Assembly (NCBI GenBank): GCA_021648425.1
Contig: JAKISV010000008.1
Location: 1-29,832 of the forward strand
DNA length: 29,832 bases
Direction: 5' to 3'
From: Rhizobiaceae bacterium
GTDB taxonomy: Bacteria > Pseudomonadota > Alphaproteobacteria > Rhizobiales > Rhizobiaceae
Part shown: piece by piece, positions 14,633-23,898 of the stretch
How the letters are laid out: every line of letters starts with the position of its first letter
How positions within the stretch are numbered: position 1 is the stretch's first letter
The notes under the pieces: model-generated
The model's input: only the letters and a program-made list of their open reading frames with translations
What the model was told of the DNA's origin: nothing
Database searches by the model: none
Translations under genes and position numbers: made by a program

Positions 14633-15364
14633 CTAGGCAAAAGCACTTTTTAGCGCTTCCACATCGATTATACCGCTGCCAATTCTCGTGCCTGAAATAT
14701 GTTCGGCATGATATTCTGGTTCACCAAGAGTGGTTACCACGCACATTGCCTCGCTAAAATCCTGGTCATCAGTGTAGACACTTGGGGTTACCAGTGTGGG
14801 GATGTTAATGCTGGTGGACGAGAGCAAACCATTGCGGGAATCTTCAAATGCCAGACATTGATGCGCTTTAAGTTCGAGGCGGTCCAAGGTGATTTGAAAA
14901 ACATGCGGATCGGGTTTTCTTTTGGTTGTATCATTTGCGGTGGAAATAACTTTGAACCATTCGATAGACCCCTCACCCAGGTTTTTGGTGAGCAACGAAT
15001 ACACATTGGACAGGCCGGTGGCAGTAGCAATAGCCATAGGCAAACCGGCTTCGCGCGCCTGCCGGATTAACCGTTCAACGCCGGGCCGCAATGGCACTTT
15101 TCCGGCGGAGACATTTTCCTGATAAATCTCTGTTTTGCGGGCGTGAAGTTTCAGGCAATCGGGCTGCTCAACATTTTCCAGTTCAGCAAATTTGCGCAGG
15201 CGATGTATGCCGCCATTGGTTTTGAGAAGCTTGCGGTAAAGGTCGCGAGACCAGTTCCAATCCATGCCGGTTTCTGCAAAGGCCTGATTGAAGGACACGC
15301 GATGGCTTTCCTCTGTTTCAGCAAGGGTGCCGTCAACATCAAATATCAGTGCTTTGAGAGTCAT
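14633..15364 (-). CDS. cbbY: CbbY, HAD phosphatase (xylulose-1,5-bisphosphate phosphatase type)
   Basis: 243 residues. HAD motif I is IFDVDGTLAETE (nucleophile Asp9, acid/base Asp11). The cap has RDLYRKLLKTNGGIHRLRKF, typical of CbbY, followed by IATATGLSN as motif II, KRKPDPHVF with the motif III lysine and AFEDSRNGLLSS as motif IV. CbbY of Rhodobacter dephosphorylates xylulose-1,5-bisphosphate, a RuBisCO misfire product that blocks the enzyme, and works beside RuBisCO activase. It is the last gene of the cbb cluster, 34 bp after cbbZ. Confidence in the function is high because of both motif and context. Confidence 0.9.
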   Translation of the reverse strand: MTLKALIFDVDGTLAETEESHRVSFNQAFAETGMDWNWSRDLYRKLLKTNGGIHRLRKFAELENVEQPDCLKLHARKTEIYQENVSAGKVPLRPGVERLIRQAREAGLPMAIATATGLSNVYSLLTKNLGEGSIEWFKVISTANDTTKRKPDPHVFQITLDRLELKAHQCLAFEDSRNGLLSSTSINIPTLVTPSVYTDDQDFSEAMCVVTTLGEPEYHAEHISGTRIGSGIIDVEALKSAFA

Positions 15365-15398
15365 ATAGGGATTTGAAATTTCTTAGAGCGTTTCCGGT

Positions 15399-16073
15399 TT
15401 AGCCGGTAGATTTTTGCAGAACATCTATCAGCTCACCAAAATTGTCAACAGTTTGCCAATGAGGAATTTCTTCAATGGTAGAATTTCGATAGCCGCCGGT
15501 AAAAAGCACAAATGGCACATTTACGCCCAGTGCGGTTTTGCCGTCGGTTTCACTGTCACCAACATAGATGGTGTCACTGGGTGCGATGCCCAATTGTTCG
15601 CAAGCCGCCAGATAGGGTGCGGGATCAGGTTTTTTGGCTGGCGTGGTATCGCCACCGATTACTGTGGAAAAGTAGTGGTCCAGCTTCAATACCTGCAAAA
15701 TAGCCTTTGCCGGAGCCTCGGGCTTGTTGGTTACCATTCCCAGAGGCACGCCTTTTTCTTTCAACCAGTCAAGGGCCTCAATAATTCCATCATAGGGTTT
15801 GGTTAAATCGGTGGCATGATCGTCGTAATAGGCCAGATAATCCATAATAGCAGTCTGATAGTCCGCCTCTTCAATGGACGCGCCGCGTGCGTCAAATATC
15901 CGCTTCACCAACACCGGCACACCGTTGCCGATAAATGAGGTAATGGTTTCCAGGTTGAATTCTTCCCAGCCGCGCGTTTTGCAGATTGAATTGGCGGCCT
16001 GGTGCAAATCAGGTGCTGAATGAATAAGCGTGCCGTCGAGATCAAACAGGACGGCTTTGGCAGTTATTGTCAC
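15399..16073 (-). CDS. cbbZ: Phosphoglycolate phosphatase CbbZ
   Basis: About 225 residues. HAD motifs: LFDLDGTLIHSAPDL (I), MVTNKPEAPAKAIL (II), KKPDPAPYLAAC (III) and YVGDSETDGKTA (IV), all as in Gph/CbbZ. It hydrolyses 2-phosphoglycolate formed by RuBisCO oxygenation. I chose the GTG at 16073, whose first three bases overlap the TGA of the upstream thioredoxin-like gene (GTGA), with AAGAAG eight bases upstream. The ATG at 16091 is possible but has no ribosome site. The overlap implies translational coupling within the cbb transcript. Confidence 0.9.
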   Translation of the reverse strand: MTITAKAVLFDLDGTLIHSAPDLHQAANSICKTRGWEEFNLETITSFIGNGVPVLVKRIFDARGASIEEADYQTAIMDYLAYYDDHATDLTKPYDGIIEALDWLKEKGVPLGMVTNKPEAPAKAILQVLKLDHYFSTVIGGDTTPAKKPDPAPYLAACEQLGIAPSDTIYVGDSETDGKTALGVNVPFVLFTGGYRNSTIEEIPHWQTVDNFGELIDVLQKSTG

Positions 16074-16630
16074 GCGGCGTCTTCTTTCCATTTAATTGAG
16101 CAGCCCATGGAAGGGATCTGGTCAGCAGGGCCTTTACCTGTTTCAGCTACCAGCTTCATTGCTTCAAACAGGTCGCGGCGCAAATCGTCAGGCCCTGTTT
16201 CCTTGCGCGAAGCATCAAGGCGGCCTCGGTATTGCAGTTCCAGGGCCCTGTTAAAGCCGAAAAAATCAGGTGTGCAAACGGCGTCATATTTGCGGGCGAT
16301 ATCCTGGCTTTCGTCATAAAGGTAGGGAAACATGAAAGAATGCTGCTCAGCAAAAATTTTCATATTTTCAAATGAATCCTGAGGATAGGCTTCCACATCG
16401 TTGGCACTGATGGCAACAAAACCTACACCGTGATCTTTCAACTCGTTAGCATCGCGAACGATGCGCGAGATTACTGACACCACATAGGGGCAGTGATTGC
16501 AGATGAAGGCCACCAGCAATCCGTTGGGGCCGGCATGTTTAAATATCGAGTGATCTTTACCATCAACGCCGGGAAGAGTGGCATCAATTGCTTTCCAGCC
16601 AAAATCACAAACGGGTGGTGTTGCAGCCAT
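16070..16630 (-). CDS. Thioredoxin-fold redox protein in the cbb operon
   Basis: 186 residues without a signal peptide, so cytoplasmic. It has the AhpC/TSA-like thioredoxin fold with CNHCPYVVSVISR (CxxC at about residues 44-47), AISANDVEAYPQDSFENM, CTPDFFGFNRALELQYRGRLD and the conserved C-terminal PSMGCSIKWK. This subfamily is widespread but uncharacterised; members are annotated as thioredoxin family or redoxin proteins. It lies between cbbE (30 bp away) and cbbZ (overlapping stop/start), so it is co-expressed with the Calvin genes. A role in redox control of Calvin enzymes or peroxide removal is a guess. Confidence 0.8.
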   Translation of the reverse strand: MAATPPVCDFGWKAIDATLPGVDGKDHSIFKHAGPNGLLVAFICNHCPYVVSVISRIVRDANELKDHGVGFVAISANDVEAYPQDSFENMKIFAEQHSFMFPYLYDESQDIARKYDAVCTPDFFGFNRALELQYRGRLDASRKETGPDDLRRDLFEAMKLVAETGKGPADQIPSMGCSIKWKEDAA

Positions 16631-16660
16631 GAGAATATCTCTTATGTTGGTTTCGTTTAT

Positions 16661-17335
16661 TCAGGCTACCGCATCGGCGGCGCTGCGAATAGCGGTAATA
16701 TTATCCCTATAAGCCTTTGTTGAACCGCCATTGAAGATGGCTGAACCTGCCACCAGCACATTGGCTCCGGCGGCTGCAACCAGCGGTGCGGTTTCAGCGG
16801 TTACACCGCCATCGATTTCAATGTCTATGGGCCTGTCGCCTATCATCTGTTTGATGCGGCGGGTCTTTTCGACCACCGGATGAATGAATTTCTGGCCTCC
16901 AAATCCCGGATTGACGGTCATCAGCAAAATCAGGTCGAGACGGTCGAGCACGTATTCGATAACGTTTTCAGGTGTATGCGGGTTAATTGACACACCGGCC
17001 TTTTTGCCCAGATCGCGTATGGCCTGCAGGGAGCGATCAAGATGCTTTGTTGCTTCAGCATGAACAGTGATGATGTCACAACCCGCGTCAGCAAACGCTG
17101 CCAGATAGGGGTCGCAGGGTTCGATCATCAGGTGGCAATCGAAAATCTTATCAGTGCGGTCACGAACCGCTTTGATGATGCCCGGTCCAAAAGTGATGTT
17201 TGGCACAAAGTGACCATCCATAACATCAAGGTGTATCCAGTCGGCACCCGCTTCCACTACAGCCTCGATTTCATCTCCCAGTTTGGAAAAATCAGAAGCC
17301 AGTACGGAAGGGGCGATTATAGTTTTGTTTGGCAT
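16661..17335 (-). CDS. cbbE: Ribulose-phosphate 3-epimerase
   Basis: 224 residues, a complete RPE barrel: [37 protein letters not shown] with metal-ligand His and Asp, [22 protein letters not shown], and [13 protein letters not shown] with the second catalytic Asp. It interconverts ribulose-5-phosphate and xylulose-5-phosphate in the regeneration phase. AAGGA lies about eight bases before the ATG. It is 30 bp after cbbO in the same transcript. The symbol cbbE reflects context; rpe is the general name. Confidence 0.94.
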   Translation of the reverse strand: MPNKTIIAPSVLASDFSKLGDEIEAVVEAGADWIHLDVMDGHFVPNITFGPGIIKAVRDRTDKIFDCHLMIEPCDPYLAAFADAGCDIITVHAEATKHLDRSLQAIRDLGKKAGVSINPHTPENVIEYVLDRLDLILLMTVNPGFGGQKFIHPVVEKTRRIKQMIGDRPIDIEIDGGVTAETAPLVAAAGANVLVAGSAIFNGGSTKAYRDNITAIRSAADAVA

Positions 17336-17365
17336 TGGTTTAATCCTTGGTTGAACGGTTTGATA

Positions 17366-19702
17366 TCATCGTGTCAAGTTGGCGAACAGGCTGGGCAGTT
17401 TTTCGGGCAGGCGCTGAACCTGATCAACAATAGTATAGTTATTAGCCCCAAAAATGCGCTCCACATATCTGTCGGCCTGCGGGTCGAGGGTCAGGCAATA
17501 GCTGTTGATGCCGACGCGGCTTAATTCCTGGGTGGCTTTTTTTGCATCCATGCGCAGGTATTGCGGGTCGCGTTCGTCGATATCGGCGGGTTCGCCATCG
17601 GTGACAATCAACAAGAGTTTATGCTGTTCGCTTCGTTGTAACAGATGGTGACCGGCATGGCGCATTGCGGCACCCATGCGGGTTGAAAGGCCACCTTTCA
17701 TACCTGCCAGGCGGCTTTTGACATCTTCATCGAGGCGTTGCTCAAAATCCTTGAAACGGTAATATTGTACATCGTGGCGGCCATCGGAGGCAAAACCGTG
17801 GATGGCAAACGGGTCACCAATGCCGCTGATGGCAGTGGCTACAAGGGCGGAGGCTTCGCGGGTGAGTTCAAGCACGGTTTTTTCAGCGCCGCGCACCATC
17901 TCGTTGGTGGATTCAGACAGATCCAGCAATATCACCACGGCCAGATCCCGGCGATTGATAACATTGCGCATGGTGATGCGGGTATCGGGCTGCATACCGA
18001 TGCGGGCCATTACCAGGGCTTCAACCGCCGCATTGATATCAAGTTCATCACCATCTTCAAGCCTGCGCTGGCGGGACACTCCCTGGGGGCGCAGGCGATC
18101 GATGATTTGTTTAATACGGTGAGAGACACCTTTGTGCTGATTAAGCATATCATCAATTAAATCGGGGTCCCCGCGACCCTGACGGCGCTCGTAAACCGTC
18201 GCCCAACTTGGTCGATGCAACTGCACTTTATAGTCCCACTCCGGGTAATGGAAAGGATCGGAAACCGGCTCTTTGCCTTCCATTTCATTATAGGATACGC
18301 CCTCGTCTTCGTAGGGAAACAATTCCGTAGACAGAACCCAGATTTCCTGGGCATCATCACCGGCTGTTTCCACTTCAACTTCGTTGACCATTTCCATCAG
18401 GCCGACATTTTTGCGGACCTGCTGTTGTCTGTCGGTCATTCCTGAAACCGCTTGCGACCAGTCATAATCATCCAATGCCCAGACAAAACGGTTGTCATCG
18501 CGGTAGGGTATGCGCAGGGATTCGAGAATTCGCAGACTTGGCACGGCGCGGCGCTCCGCCAGCAGGTTGAACAGTTCCAGACCAAGACCCCAGGAAAACA
18601 TTGTTTCGTTCTTGTTTTCTTCAATGTTGATGTGAAACTGCTCAATCAGGGCATCCATGCGTAAATCTTCGGTGGATATTCCCGGTTCAAGCAATGCCAG
18701 CGCGATACGCTCAAGCAGCGGCATGGTTTCGTGTTCGTATTTTTCACCCTTAGCCAGTGGCCTCATCATCAGAGATTTCCACATCTGCTGCAGACCCGGA
18801 AATTGCTGGATGGCGCAATATTCCACCCTTGCGTCTTCCAGCAAGCCGACAAAAAACAGTTGGGCGGGGCTGAGTGCCTGGGCTGACAGACCGGCACTGG
18901 AATGGGTGACATGGGCTGCCATATGGGCGCACATGGCGCGGTATAAATCGAGGCCGGCAATATCGCCGATATTGTCAACAGCATCGGGCAGATGCAATGC
19001 GCCTTCTTCGATAAACGGGCGAAACCCCAGATAATCTGCCGCACTGGGACGCAAAAAGAAATCGCGTGCCCAAAATGCGCGTAAATAGAAGTTCAACCGC
19101 CGCTGGGCATCAATGAACAGTGTGCCACGGCGTTCCTGTTTGAGTATGGCGCGCGAATCTTCACTTTCAAGTCCAAAATAACCGGCTTGTTTTGGCAAGT
19201 CACGGCGATAGGCATTGGCACCAAAATCAACCCAGCGCCGCAGGCCTGAGAGGGTAAGCTTGGAAAGCAATTCATCAATGACGCCAAACATCGGGCGCAG
19301 GCCACGTGGTGCTTTTGCAGCCAGGCGATGCAGCAGGTTCAGATAACCGCGCAACAAATCGGGATCTCCCAGCCTTCGTGCAGCACTGGGCAATGTTGAC
19401 AGCATTAAAACAAGCACTTCTCCTGAAGCCATAGAAGCCAGTTTCAGGATTGCTCCAACACTGTCGCGAACAATATCCTCGCCGCACTCTTTGGCTACCT
19501 GCGGCATCACATCAAGATAGGTGGTTAGCAGCTCAGGGCCTTTGCCCAGGCTGGTCATGGCGCGCGCACCGTCCAGATAGTCTTTCAGCCCTGCAGGAGA
19601 CATTACCCGGGCGGCTTCCTGAAAGGTTCCCTCAAGTGTGTCGGTCAGCTGGGGGGCTGACTTGATCAATTCTTCACGGTAATCGTCAAGATTGATGCTC
19701 AT
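17366..19702 (-). CDS. cbbO: CbbO, von Willebrand factor A subunit of RuBisCO activase
   Basis: 778 residues, usual for CbbO. The long N-terminal part is helical and family-specific. A C-terminal vWA domain (about residues 585-770) carries the MIDAS motif VVILLDLSESTNE (DxSxS from Asp594), the later threonine region GGLSTRMGAAMRHAGHH and IVTDGEPADIDERDP. CbbO binds RuBisCO and, with the CbbQ hexamer, removes inhibitory sugar phosphates using ATP. The start is four bases after the cbbQ stop, so translation is probably coupled. Confidence 0.94.
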   Translation of the reverse strand: MSINLDDYREELIKSAPQLTDTLEGTFQEAARVMSPAGLKDYLDGARAMTSLGKGPELLTTYLDVMPQVAKECGEDIVRDSVGAILKLASMASGEVLVLMLSTLPSAARRLGDPDLLRGYLNLLHRLAAKAPRGLRPMFGVIDELLSKLTLSGLRRWVDFGANAYRRDLPKQAGYFGLESEDSRAILKQERRGTLFIDAQRRLNFYLRAFWARDFFLRPSAADYLGFRPFIEEGALHLPDAVDNIGDIAGLDLYRAMCAHMAAHVTHSSAGLSAQALSPAQLFFVGLLEDARVEYCAIQQFPGLQQMWKSLMMRPLAKGEKYEHETMPLLERIALALLEPGISTEDLRMDALIEQFHINIEENKNETMFSWGLGLELFNLLAERRAVPSLRILESLRIPYRDDNRFVWALDDYDWSQAVSGMTDRQQQVRKNVGLMEMVNEVEVETAGDDAQEIWVLSTELFPYEDEGVSYNEMEGKEPVSDPFHYPEWDYKVQLHRPSWATVYERRQGRGDPDLIDDMLNQHKGVSHRIKQIIDRLRPQGVSRQRRLEDGDELDINAAVEALVMARIGMQPDTRITMRNVINRRDLAVVILLDLSESTNEMVRGAEKTVLELTREASALVATAISGIGDPFAIHGFASDGRHDVQYYRFKDFEQRLDEDVKSRLAGMKGGLSTRMGAAMRHAGHHLLQRSEQHKLLLIVTDGEPADIDERDPQYLRMDAKKATQELSRVGINSYCLTLDPQADRYVERIFGANNYTIVDQVQRLPEKLPSLFANLTR

Positions 19703-19706
19703 GAAA

Positions 19707-20540
19707 CTACCCGCCAGCCGGTTTGTCAGTATCAGGGAAGAAGGTTTTTACTGCTGCTTCCAGCGTGTCACGCATATCGGGGTCGTCGGTGAGCGGTTCG
19801 ACAAGGGCCATCTGACAGGCGGCCGATGTTGAAATGCCTTTTTTGATCAGTTGGCCTGCATAGATCAGCAAGCGGGTAGACATGCCCTCATCCAGTCCGT
19901 GACCTTTCAGATTGCGCGAGCGCTGGGCGACCTGCACCAGGCGTTCTGCCAGTTTTAAATCAACCCCTGATTCATGGGAAATGATTTCTGATTCAACATC
20001 AGGTGGCGGGAAATCAAAGGACATCGCACCAAAACGCTGCTTGGTGGATTGTTTGAGGTCTTTCATCATCGACTGGTAGCCGGGGTTATAAGAAATCACC
20101 ACCTGAAAATCCGGGTGGGCATCGACGAGTTCGCCATTTTTTTCCAGAGGCAACTGGCGACGGTGGTCGGTCAGGGGGTGGATTACCACTGTGGTATCCT
20201 GACGTGCTTCAACAACCTCATCAAGATAGCAGATTGCACCGATGCGCGCGGCTGTGGTGAGCGGCCCGTCCTGCCATCGTGTTCCGTTAACGTCGAGCAG
20301 AAAACGTCCGACCAGATCTGATGCGGTCATGTCTTCGTTGCAGGCAACGGTGATTAACGGTTTGCCCAGTTTCCAGGCCATATATTCGACAAAACGTGAC
20401 TTGCCGCAACCAGTTGGGCCTTTCAGCATCACTGGCATACGCACATCATAGGCGGCTGTGTAACGCTCGATTTCATCGGCGACTGGTCGGTAGTAGGGTT
20501 CCCTGGCGATCAGAAACTGTTTGGGGTCAAGGCTGCTCAT
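19707..20540 (-). CDS. cbbQ: CbbQ, MoxR-type AAA+ ATPase subunit of RuBisCO activase
   Basis: 277 residues, typical for CbbQ/NorQ/NirQ. Walker A is LKGPTGCGKSRFVEY (about 39-53) and Walker B is AICYLDEV (about 102-109). VISYNPGYQSMMKDLKQSTKQRF holds sensor and pore-facing residues, and SFDFPPPDVESEIISHESG the family-specific segment. Position between cbbS and cbbO separates it from NorQ/NirQ. Together with CbbO it remodels inhibited form I RuBisCO. GAGGAG lies seven bases before the ATG. Confidence 0.95.
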   Translation of the reverse strand: MSSLDPKQFLIAREPYYRPVADEIERYTAAYDVRMPVMLKGPTGCGKSRFVEYMAWKLGKPLITVACNEDMTASDLVGRFLLDVNGTRWQDGPLTTAARIGAICYLDEVVEARQDTTVVIHPLTDHRRQLPLEKNGELVDAHPDFQVVISYNPGYQSMMKDLKQSTKQRFGAMSFDFPPPDVESEIISHESGVDLKLAERLVQVAQRSRNLKGHGLDEGMSTRLLIYAGQLIKKGISTSAACQMALVEPLTDDPDMRDTLEAAVKTFFPDTDKPAGG

Positions 20541-20585
20541 GGAGGGCTCCTCGCTGTATTACAGGCGAATTTTCACAAATTGGGC

Positions 20586-20618
20586 AGGCCAGGGGTCGCC
20601 GAATTGCGGCCCCCGCCT
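20586..20618. other. GC-rich intercistronic hairpin between cbbS and cbbQ
   Basis: Nested arms AGGC/GCCT (20586-20589, 20615-20618), GGGG/CCCC (20592-20595, 20611-20614) and GCCG/CGGC (20598-20601, 20607-20610), with small bulges and a five-base loop. It has no T-run. It lies 19 bp after the cbbS stop and probably protects the cbbLS message or lowers read-through into cbbQO. Confidence 0.5.
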
Positions 20619-20637
20619 GATTGAGGCAAGTTGGAAA

Positions 20638-20997
20638 TCAAATTTTGATTTCAGCGCGATGCACCACCATTGCTGTGCCCTGGGATTGCTTGAAATTGTC
20701 GTAACCGATCAACCGAACATGGTTTTTCGGGTTTGCTTTTTTGCACAATTCAAGTTCGGTAAAAATCGCGTCCACATCGGTTTCGCCGAACATTGGCAGT
20801 TTCCACATGTACCAGTAGTTGGACATGGAATGTTCGGGCTCAGTATGTTCAATACCGGGGTTCCAGCCATTGGCAACGATGTATTCCACCTGCTTGCGCA
20901 GCTCATCATCAGTCAATTGTGGCAGATAGGAAAATGTTTCCATCTTGCGGCTGTTTGGGTCGGATAGACGCGAATTATAGTCTTGTACATCACTCAT
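20638..20997 (-). CDS. cbbS: RuBisCO small subunit, form IA
   Basis: 119 residues. The family is plain in the N-terminal [59 protein letters not shown] and [20 protein letters not shown]. The sequence resembles form IA small subunits of proteobacterial chemoautotrophs. It lies 53 bp after cbbL in the same transcript and forms the L8S8 holoenzyme with it. The cbbQ and cbbO genes that follow are the usual companions of this type. Confidence 0.96.
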   Translation of the reverse strand: MSDVQDYNSRLSDPNSRKMETFSYLPQLTDDELRKQVEYIVANGWNPGIEHTEPEHSMSNYWYMWKLPMFGETDVDAIFTELELCKKANPKNHVRLIGYDNFKQSQGTAMVVHRAEIKI

Positions 20998-21050
20998 TGT
21001 GTTGTTCCTTGATTGTATGAATTTGAATTAATGGAGAGTTGTCGCCACGA

Positions 21051-22487
21051 TTATCTGTGGCTGACATCCAGTTTGTCCACGGTATCAAATTCGAACTTGA
21101 TTTCTTTCCATGTTTCCATGGCGATTTTCAGTTCGGGTGAGTGTTTGGCTGCAGCGGTCAGAATGTCTTTGCCTTCTTTCTCAAGTTCGCGACCTTCGTT
21201 GCGCGCCTTGACGCAGGCTTCAAGTGCGACACGGTTTGCAGCAGCGCCAGCAGCATTACCCCATGGGTGTCCCAGCGTTCCGCCGCCAAACTGCAGGCAG
21301 GCATCATCACCAAAGATGTTGACCAGCGCAGGCATGTGCCAGACGTGAATTCCGCCTGATGCCACAGGCATAACGCCGGGCATCTGGCCCCAATCCTGGT
21401 CAAAGAAAATGCCGCGTGAACGGTCTTCCTTGATGAATTTTTCACGCATCAGATCAACCCAGCCAAGGGTTGCAGCGCGGTCGCCTTCGAGCTTGCCAAC
21501 AACCGTACCGGAGTGCAGATGGTCACCACCAAGCAGTCTCAGCATTTTAGCCAGCACACGAAAGTTGATGCCGTGTTTTGGATGTCGGTCAATCACGCCG
21601 TGCATGGCACGGTGAACGTGCAGCAAAAGGCCATTGTCGCGGCACCATTTGGACAGCGAATTGTGCGCTGCCCAACCAACCGTCAGATAGTCACTCATAA
21701 TGATCGGTGTACCAAGTTCCTTGGCGAATTCTGCCCGCTTGAACATTTCTTCCACATCAGGCGCTGTCACGTTCATATAGTGACCCTTGATCTCGCCGGT
21801 TTCAGCCTGGGCTTTTTCAATGGCTTCCTGAACAAACAGGAATCGATCACGCCAGCGCATGAAAGGCTGGGAGTTAATGTTCTCATCATCCTTGGTGAAA
21901 TCAAGACCACCGCGCAGTCCCTCATAACAGGCGCGGCCATAGTTTTTGGCAGAAAGGCCAAGTTTTGGCTTGATGGTACAGCCCAACAATGGGCGGCCAT
22001 ATTTGTTCAATTTGTCACGTTCGACCTGAATACCGTGTGGCGGGCCGGCACAGCCGGTAACAAACCAAAGCGGGAAACGCACATCTTCAAGACGCAGGGC
22101 GCGAAGGGCTTTAAAACCAAACACATTACCCACCAGCGAAGTGAACACATTGACCACCGAACCTTCTTCAAACAGGCCCATCGGATAGGCGATGAATGCA
22201 TAGTAGGATTCATCATCACCGGGCACATCTTCGATGGCATAGGCGCGGCCTTTATAATAATCAAGATCCGTCAAAAGATCGGTCCACACGGTTGTCCAGG
22301 TGCCGGTGGATGATTCAGCGGCAACCGCAGCGGCAACTTCTTCGCGCGGCAGCCCAGGCTGGGGCGTAATTTTGAAACAAGCCAGAATATCGCTATCGAC
22401 AGGAACATAATCGGGTTCCCAATAATTATCGCGATAATCCGTTACGCCAGCCTTGTATGTTTTGGCGGGTTTTGATTGTTCGTTCAT
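21051..22487 (-). CDS. cbbL: RuBisCO large subunit, form IA
   Basis: 478 residues with every catalytic element in place: TIKPKLGLS (Lys173, Lys175), [11 protein letters not shown] with the carbamylated Lys199 and Mg ligands, [11 protein letters not shown] (His292), loop 6 [12 protein letters not shown] (Lys332) and [15 protein letters not shown]. The N-terminus [17 protein letters not shown] and the closing [14 protein letters not shown] fit form IA rather than the red-type forms IC/ID. The enzyme carboxylates ribulose-1,5-bisphosphate. AGGAA lies about eight bases before the ATG. It is 65 bp after cbbA. The gene order cbbL-S-Q-O is typical of form IA loci. Confidence 0.98.
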   Translation of the reverse strand: MNEQSKPAKTYKAGVTDYRDNYWEPDYVPVDSDILACFKITPQPGLPREEVAAAVAAESSTGTWTTVWTDLLTDLDYYKGRAYAIEDVPGDDESYYAFIAYPMGLFEEGSVVNVFTSLVGNVFGFKALRALRLEDVRFPLWFVTGCAGPPHGIQVERDKLNKYGRPLLGCTIKPKLGLSAKNYGRACYEGLRGGLDFTKDDENINSQPFMRWRDRFLFVQEAIEKAQAETGEIKGHYMNVTAPDVEEMFKRAEFAKELGTPIIMSDYLTVGWAAHNSLSKWCRDNGLLLHVHRAMHGVIDRHPKHGINFRVLAKMLRLLGGDHLHSGTVVGKLEGDRAATLGWVDLMREKFIKEDRSRGIFFDQDWGQMPGVMPVASGGIHVWHMPALVNIFGDDACLQFGGGTLGHPWGNAAGAAANRVALEACVKARNEGRELEKEGKDILTAAAKHSPELKIAMETWKEIKFEFDTVDKLDVSHR

Positions 22488-22552
22488 CTTAATTTCCTAT
22501 GTTTTCAGTTTGATATTACGCCTGAATGGAAATTCCCGGCCCTGGTGTTTAT

Positions 22553-23617
22553 TCAGGAGGTTTTTGGATCGAGTGATCCATCAGCGTAACGTTTTGCCAT
22601 ATCGTCTATGGCGATGACTTTAATTTTGGGTGCGTTGCCCGCGGTACCAAATCTTTCAAAACGGTCTTTGCAAAGATCGGTCATTGCATCCATTGCTGGT
22701 TTCAGGAATTTACGCGGGTCAAATTCCTGGGGGTGATCATTGGCGATTTTCCGAAATTGTCCGGTCATTGCCATGCGGCAGTCGGTGTCGATATTGACTT
22801 TACGGACACCATTCTTGATGCCGCGTTCAATTTCTTCCACCGGCACACCATAGGTTTGGGGCATTTTGCCGCCGTATTTATTGATGATGTCCTGTAGTTC
22901 CTGGGGAACAGATGAAGAGCCATGCATCACCAGGTGAGTATCAGGCAGCTTTTTGTGGATTTCCTCGATGACGTTCATTGCCAGAATATCACCGTCAGGC
23001 TTACGGGTGAATTTGTAGGCGCCATGCGATGTACCACAGGCGATTGCCAAGGCGTCAACTTTGGTGCGTTGAACAAAGTCAACGGCCTGGTCAGGATCGG
23101 TCAGCAATTGATCTTCAGACAGTTTACCAACAGCGCCATGGCCGTCTTCAGCTTCACCTTCGCCGGTTTCAAGCGAACCCAAGACACCAAGTTCACCTTC
23201 GACAGAAGCGCCAACCCAGTGGGCCATGGTTGAGACTTTTTCGGTGATATCAACGTTATAATCATAGGAAGCAGGTGTTTGCGCATCAGCTTCCAGTGAT
23301 CCGTCCATCATCACCGAGGTAAAGCCGTGGCGAATGGCACTGATGCAAGTCGAAGTATCGTTGCCGTGGTCAAGATGCATGCAGACCGGGATATAAGGGT
23401 AAATCTCCGCCAGGGCATCAATCATTTTTGCCAGCATAATGTCTCTGGCATAACCGCGTGCGCCGCGCGAAGCCTGGATAATAACGGGAGCATCAACGGC
23501 CTTGGCCGCTTCCATGATAGCCAGACCCTGTTCCATATTGTTGATGTTGAAAGCGGGAACGCCATAGCCGTTTTCAGCGGCGTGATCGAGTAACTGGCGA
23601 AGTGTGATACGAGCCAT
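22553..23617 (-). CDS. cbbA: Class II fructose-1,6-bisphosphate / sedoheptulose-1,7-bisphosphate aldolase
   Basis: 354 residues of the class II CbbA type. [27 protein letters not shown] carries the catalytic Asp and zinc His, followed by [47 protein letters not shown] and [12 protein letters not shown]. It serves RuBP regeneration by joining triose phosphates with DHAP or erythrose-4-phosphate acceptors. The start is three bases beyond the pgk remnant, and its ribosome site GGAG lies inside the last codons of that remnant. Confidence 0.96.
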   Translation of the reverse strand: MARITLRQLLDHAAENGYGVPAFNINNMEQGLAIMEAAKAVDAPVIIQASRGARGYARDIMLAKMIDALAEIYPYIPVCMHLDHGNDTSTCISAIRHGFTSVMMDGSLEADAQTPASYDYNVDITEKVSTMAHWVGASVEGELGVLGSLETGEGEAEDGHGAVGKLSEDQLLTDPDQAVDFVQRTKVDALAIACGTSHGAYKFTRKPDGDILAMNVIEEIHKKLPDTHLVMHGSSSVPQELQDIINKYGGKMPQTYGVPVEEIERGIKNGVRKVNIDTDCRMAMTGQFRKIANDHPQEFDPRKFLKPAMDAMTDLCKDRFERFGTAGNAPKIKVIAIDDMAKRYADGSLDPKTS

Positions 23618-23620
23618 TGT

Positions 23621-23863
23621 TTAATTCTCCAAACTGGTTCTTAGGGCTTTGATGCCCAATAAATCTTTACCTTCGAACCATTCCAGGAATGCCCCGCCGG
23701 CGGTTAACAGATATGCAAAGCGGCTGGAGACGTTTGCAACATTTAATGCTGCAACCGTATCTGCGCCGCTGGCAACTGTTACCAGATTCCCGCTTTGAGT
23801 CATATCTCCAGACGCTTGTGTCACAGCAAATAATCTGTTGATGGCACTATTTGGGGAGGGCAT
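23621..23863 (-). pseudogene. C-terminal remnant of a phosphoglycerate kinase gene (cbbK/pgk)
   Basis: 80 codons whose second half reads like the end of phosphoglycerate kinase: VASGADTVAALNVANVSS, then LLTAGGAFLEWFEGKDLLGI. The nearly invariant GGGDT of the nucleotide site has become SGADT, and the usual STAGGAF is LTAGGAF. The first 80 percent of the enzyme is absent, so it cannot be a kinase. The frame is still open, with ATG and AAGGA upstream, so a small protein may be made. Calvin operons often read cbbT-gap-pgk-cbbA, so this looks like the scar of a deletion that removed gap and most of pgk. The cbbA ribosome site inside the remnant may explain why it persists. Confidence 0.8.
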
Positions 23864-23876
23864 TTATCTTGTCCTT

Positions 23877-23898
23877 GTCTACCTGATGTCTACTTGAT
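23877..23898. repeat. Imperfect 11-bp tandem repeat at the cbbT-pgk remnant junction
   Basis: GTCTACCTGAT (23877-23887) is followed directly by GTCTACTTGAT (23888-23898), one mismatch, spanning the end of cbbT. It lies exactly where the missing gap/pgk segment would have joined, so it may mark a recombination or slippage scar. Confidence 0.5.

Noticed and set aside
21513..22313. 266-codon open frame on the plus strand inside cbbL
   Set aside because: It is antisense to a highly conserved RuBisCO gene, has no ribosome site or recognisable motif, and mirrors cbbL codon bias.
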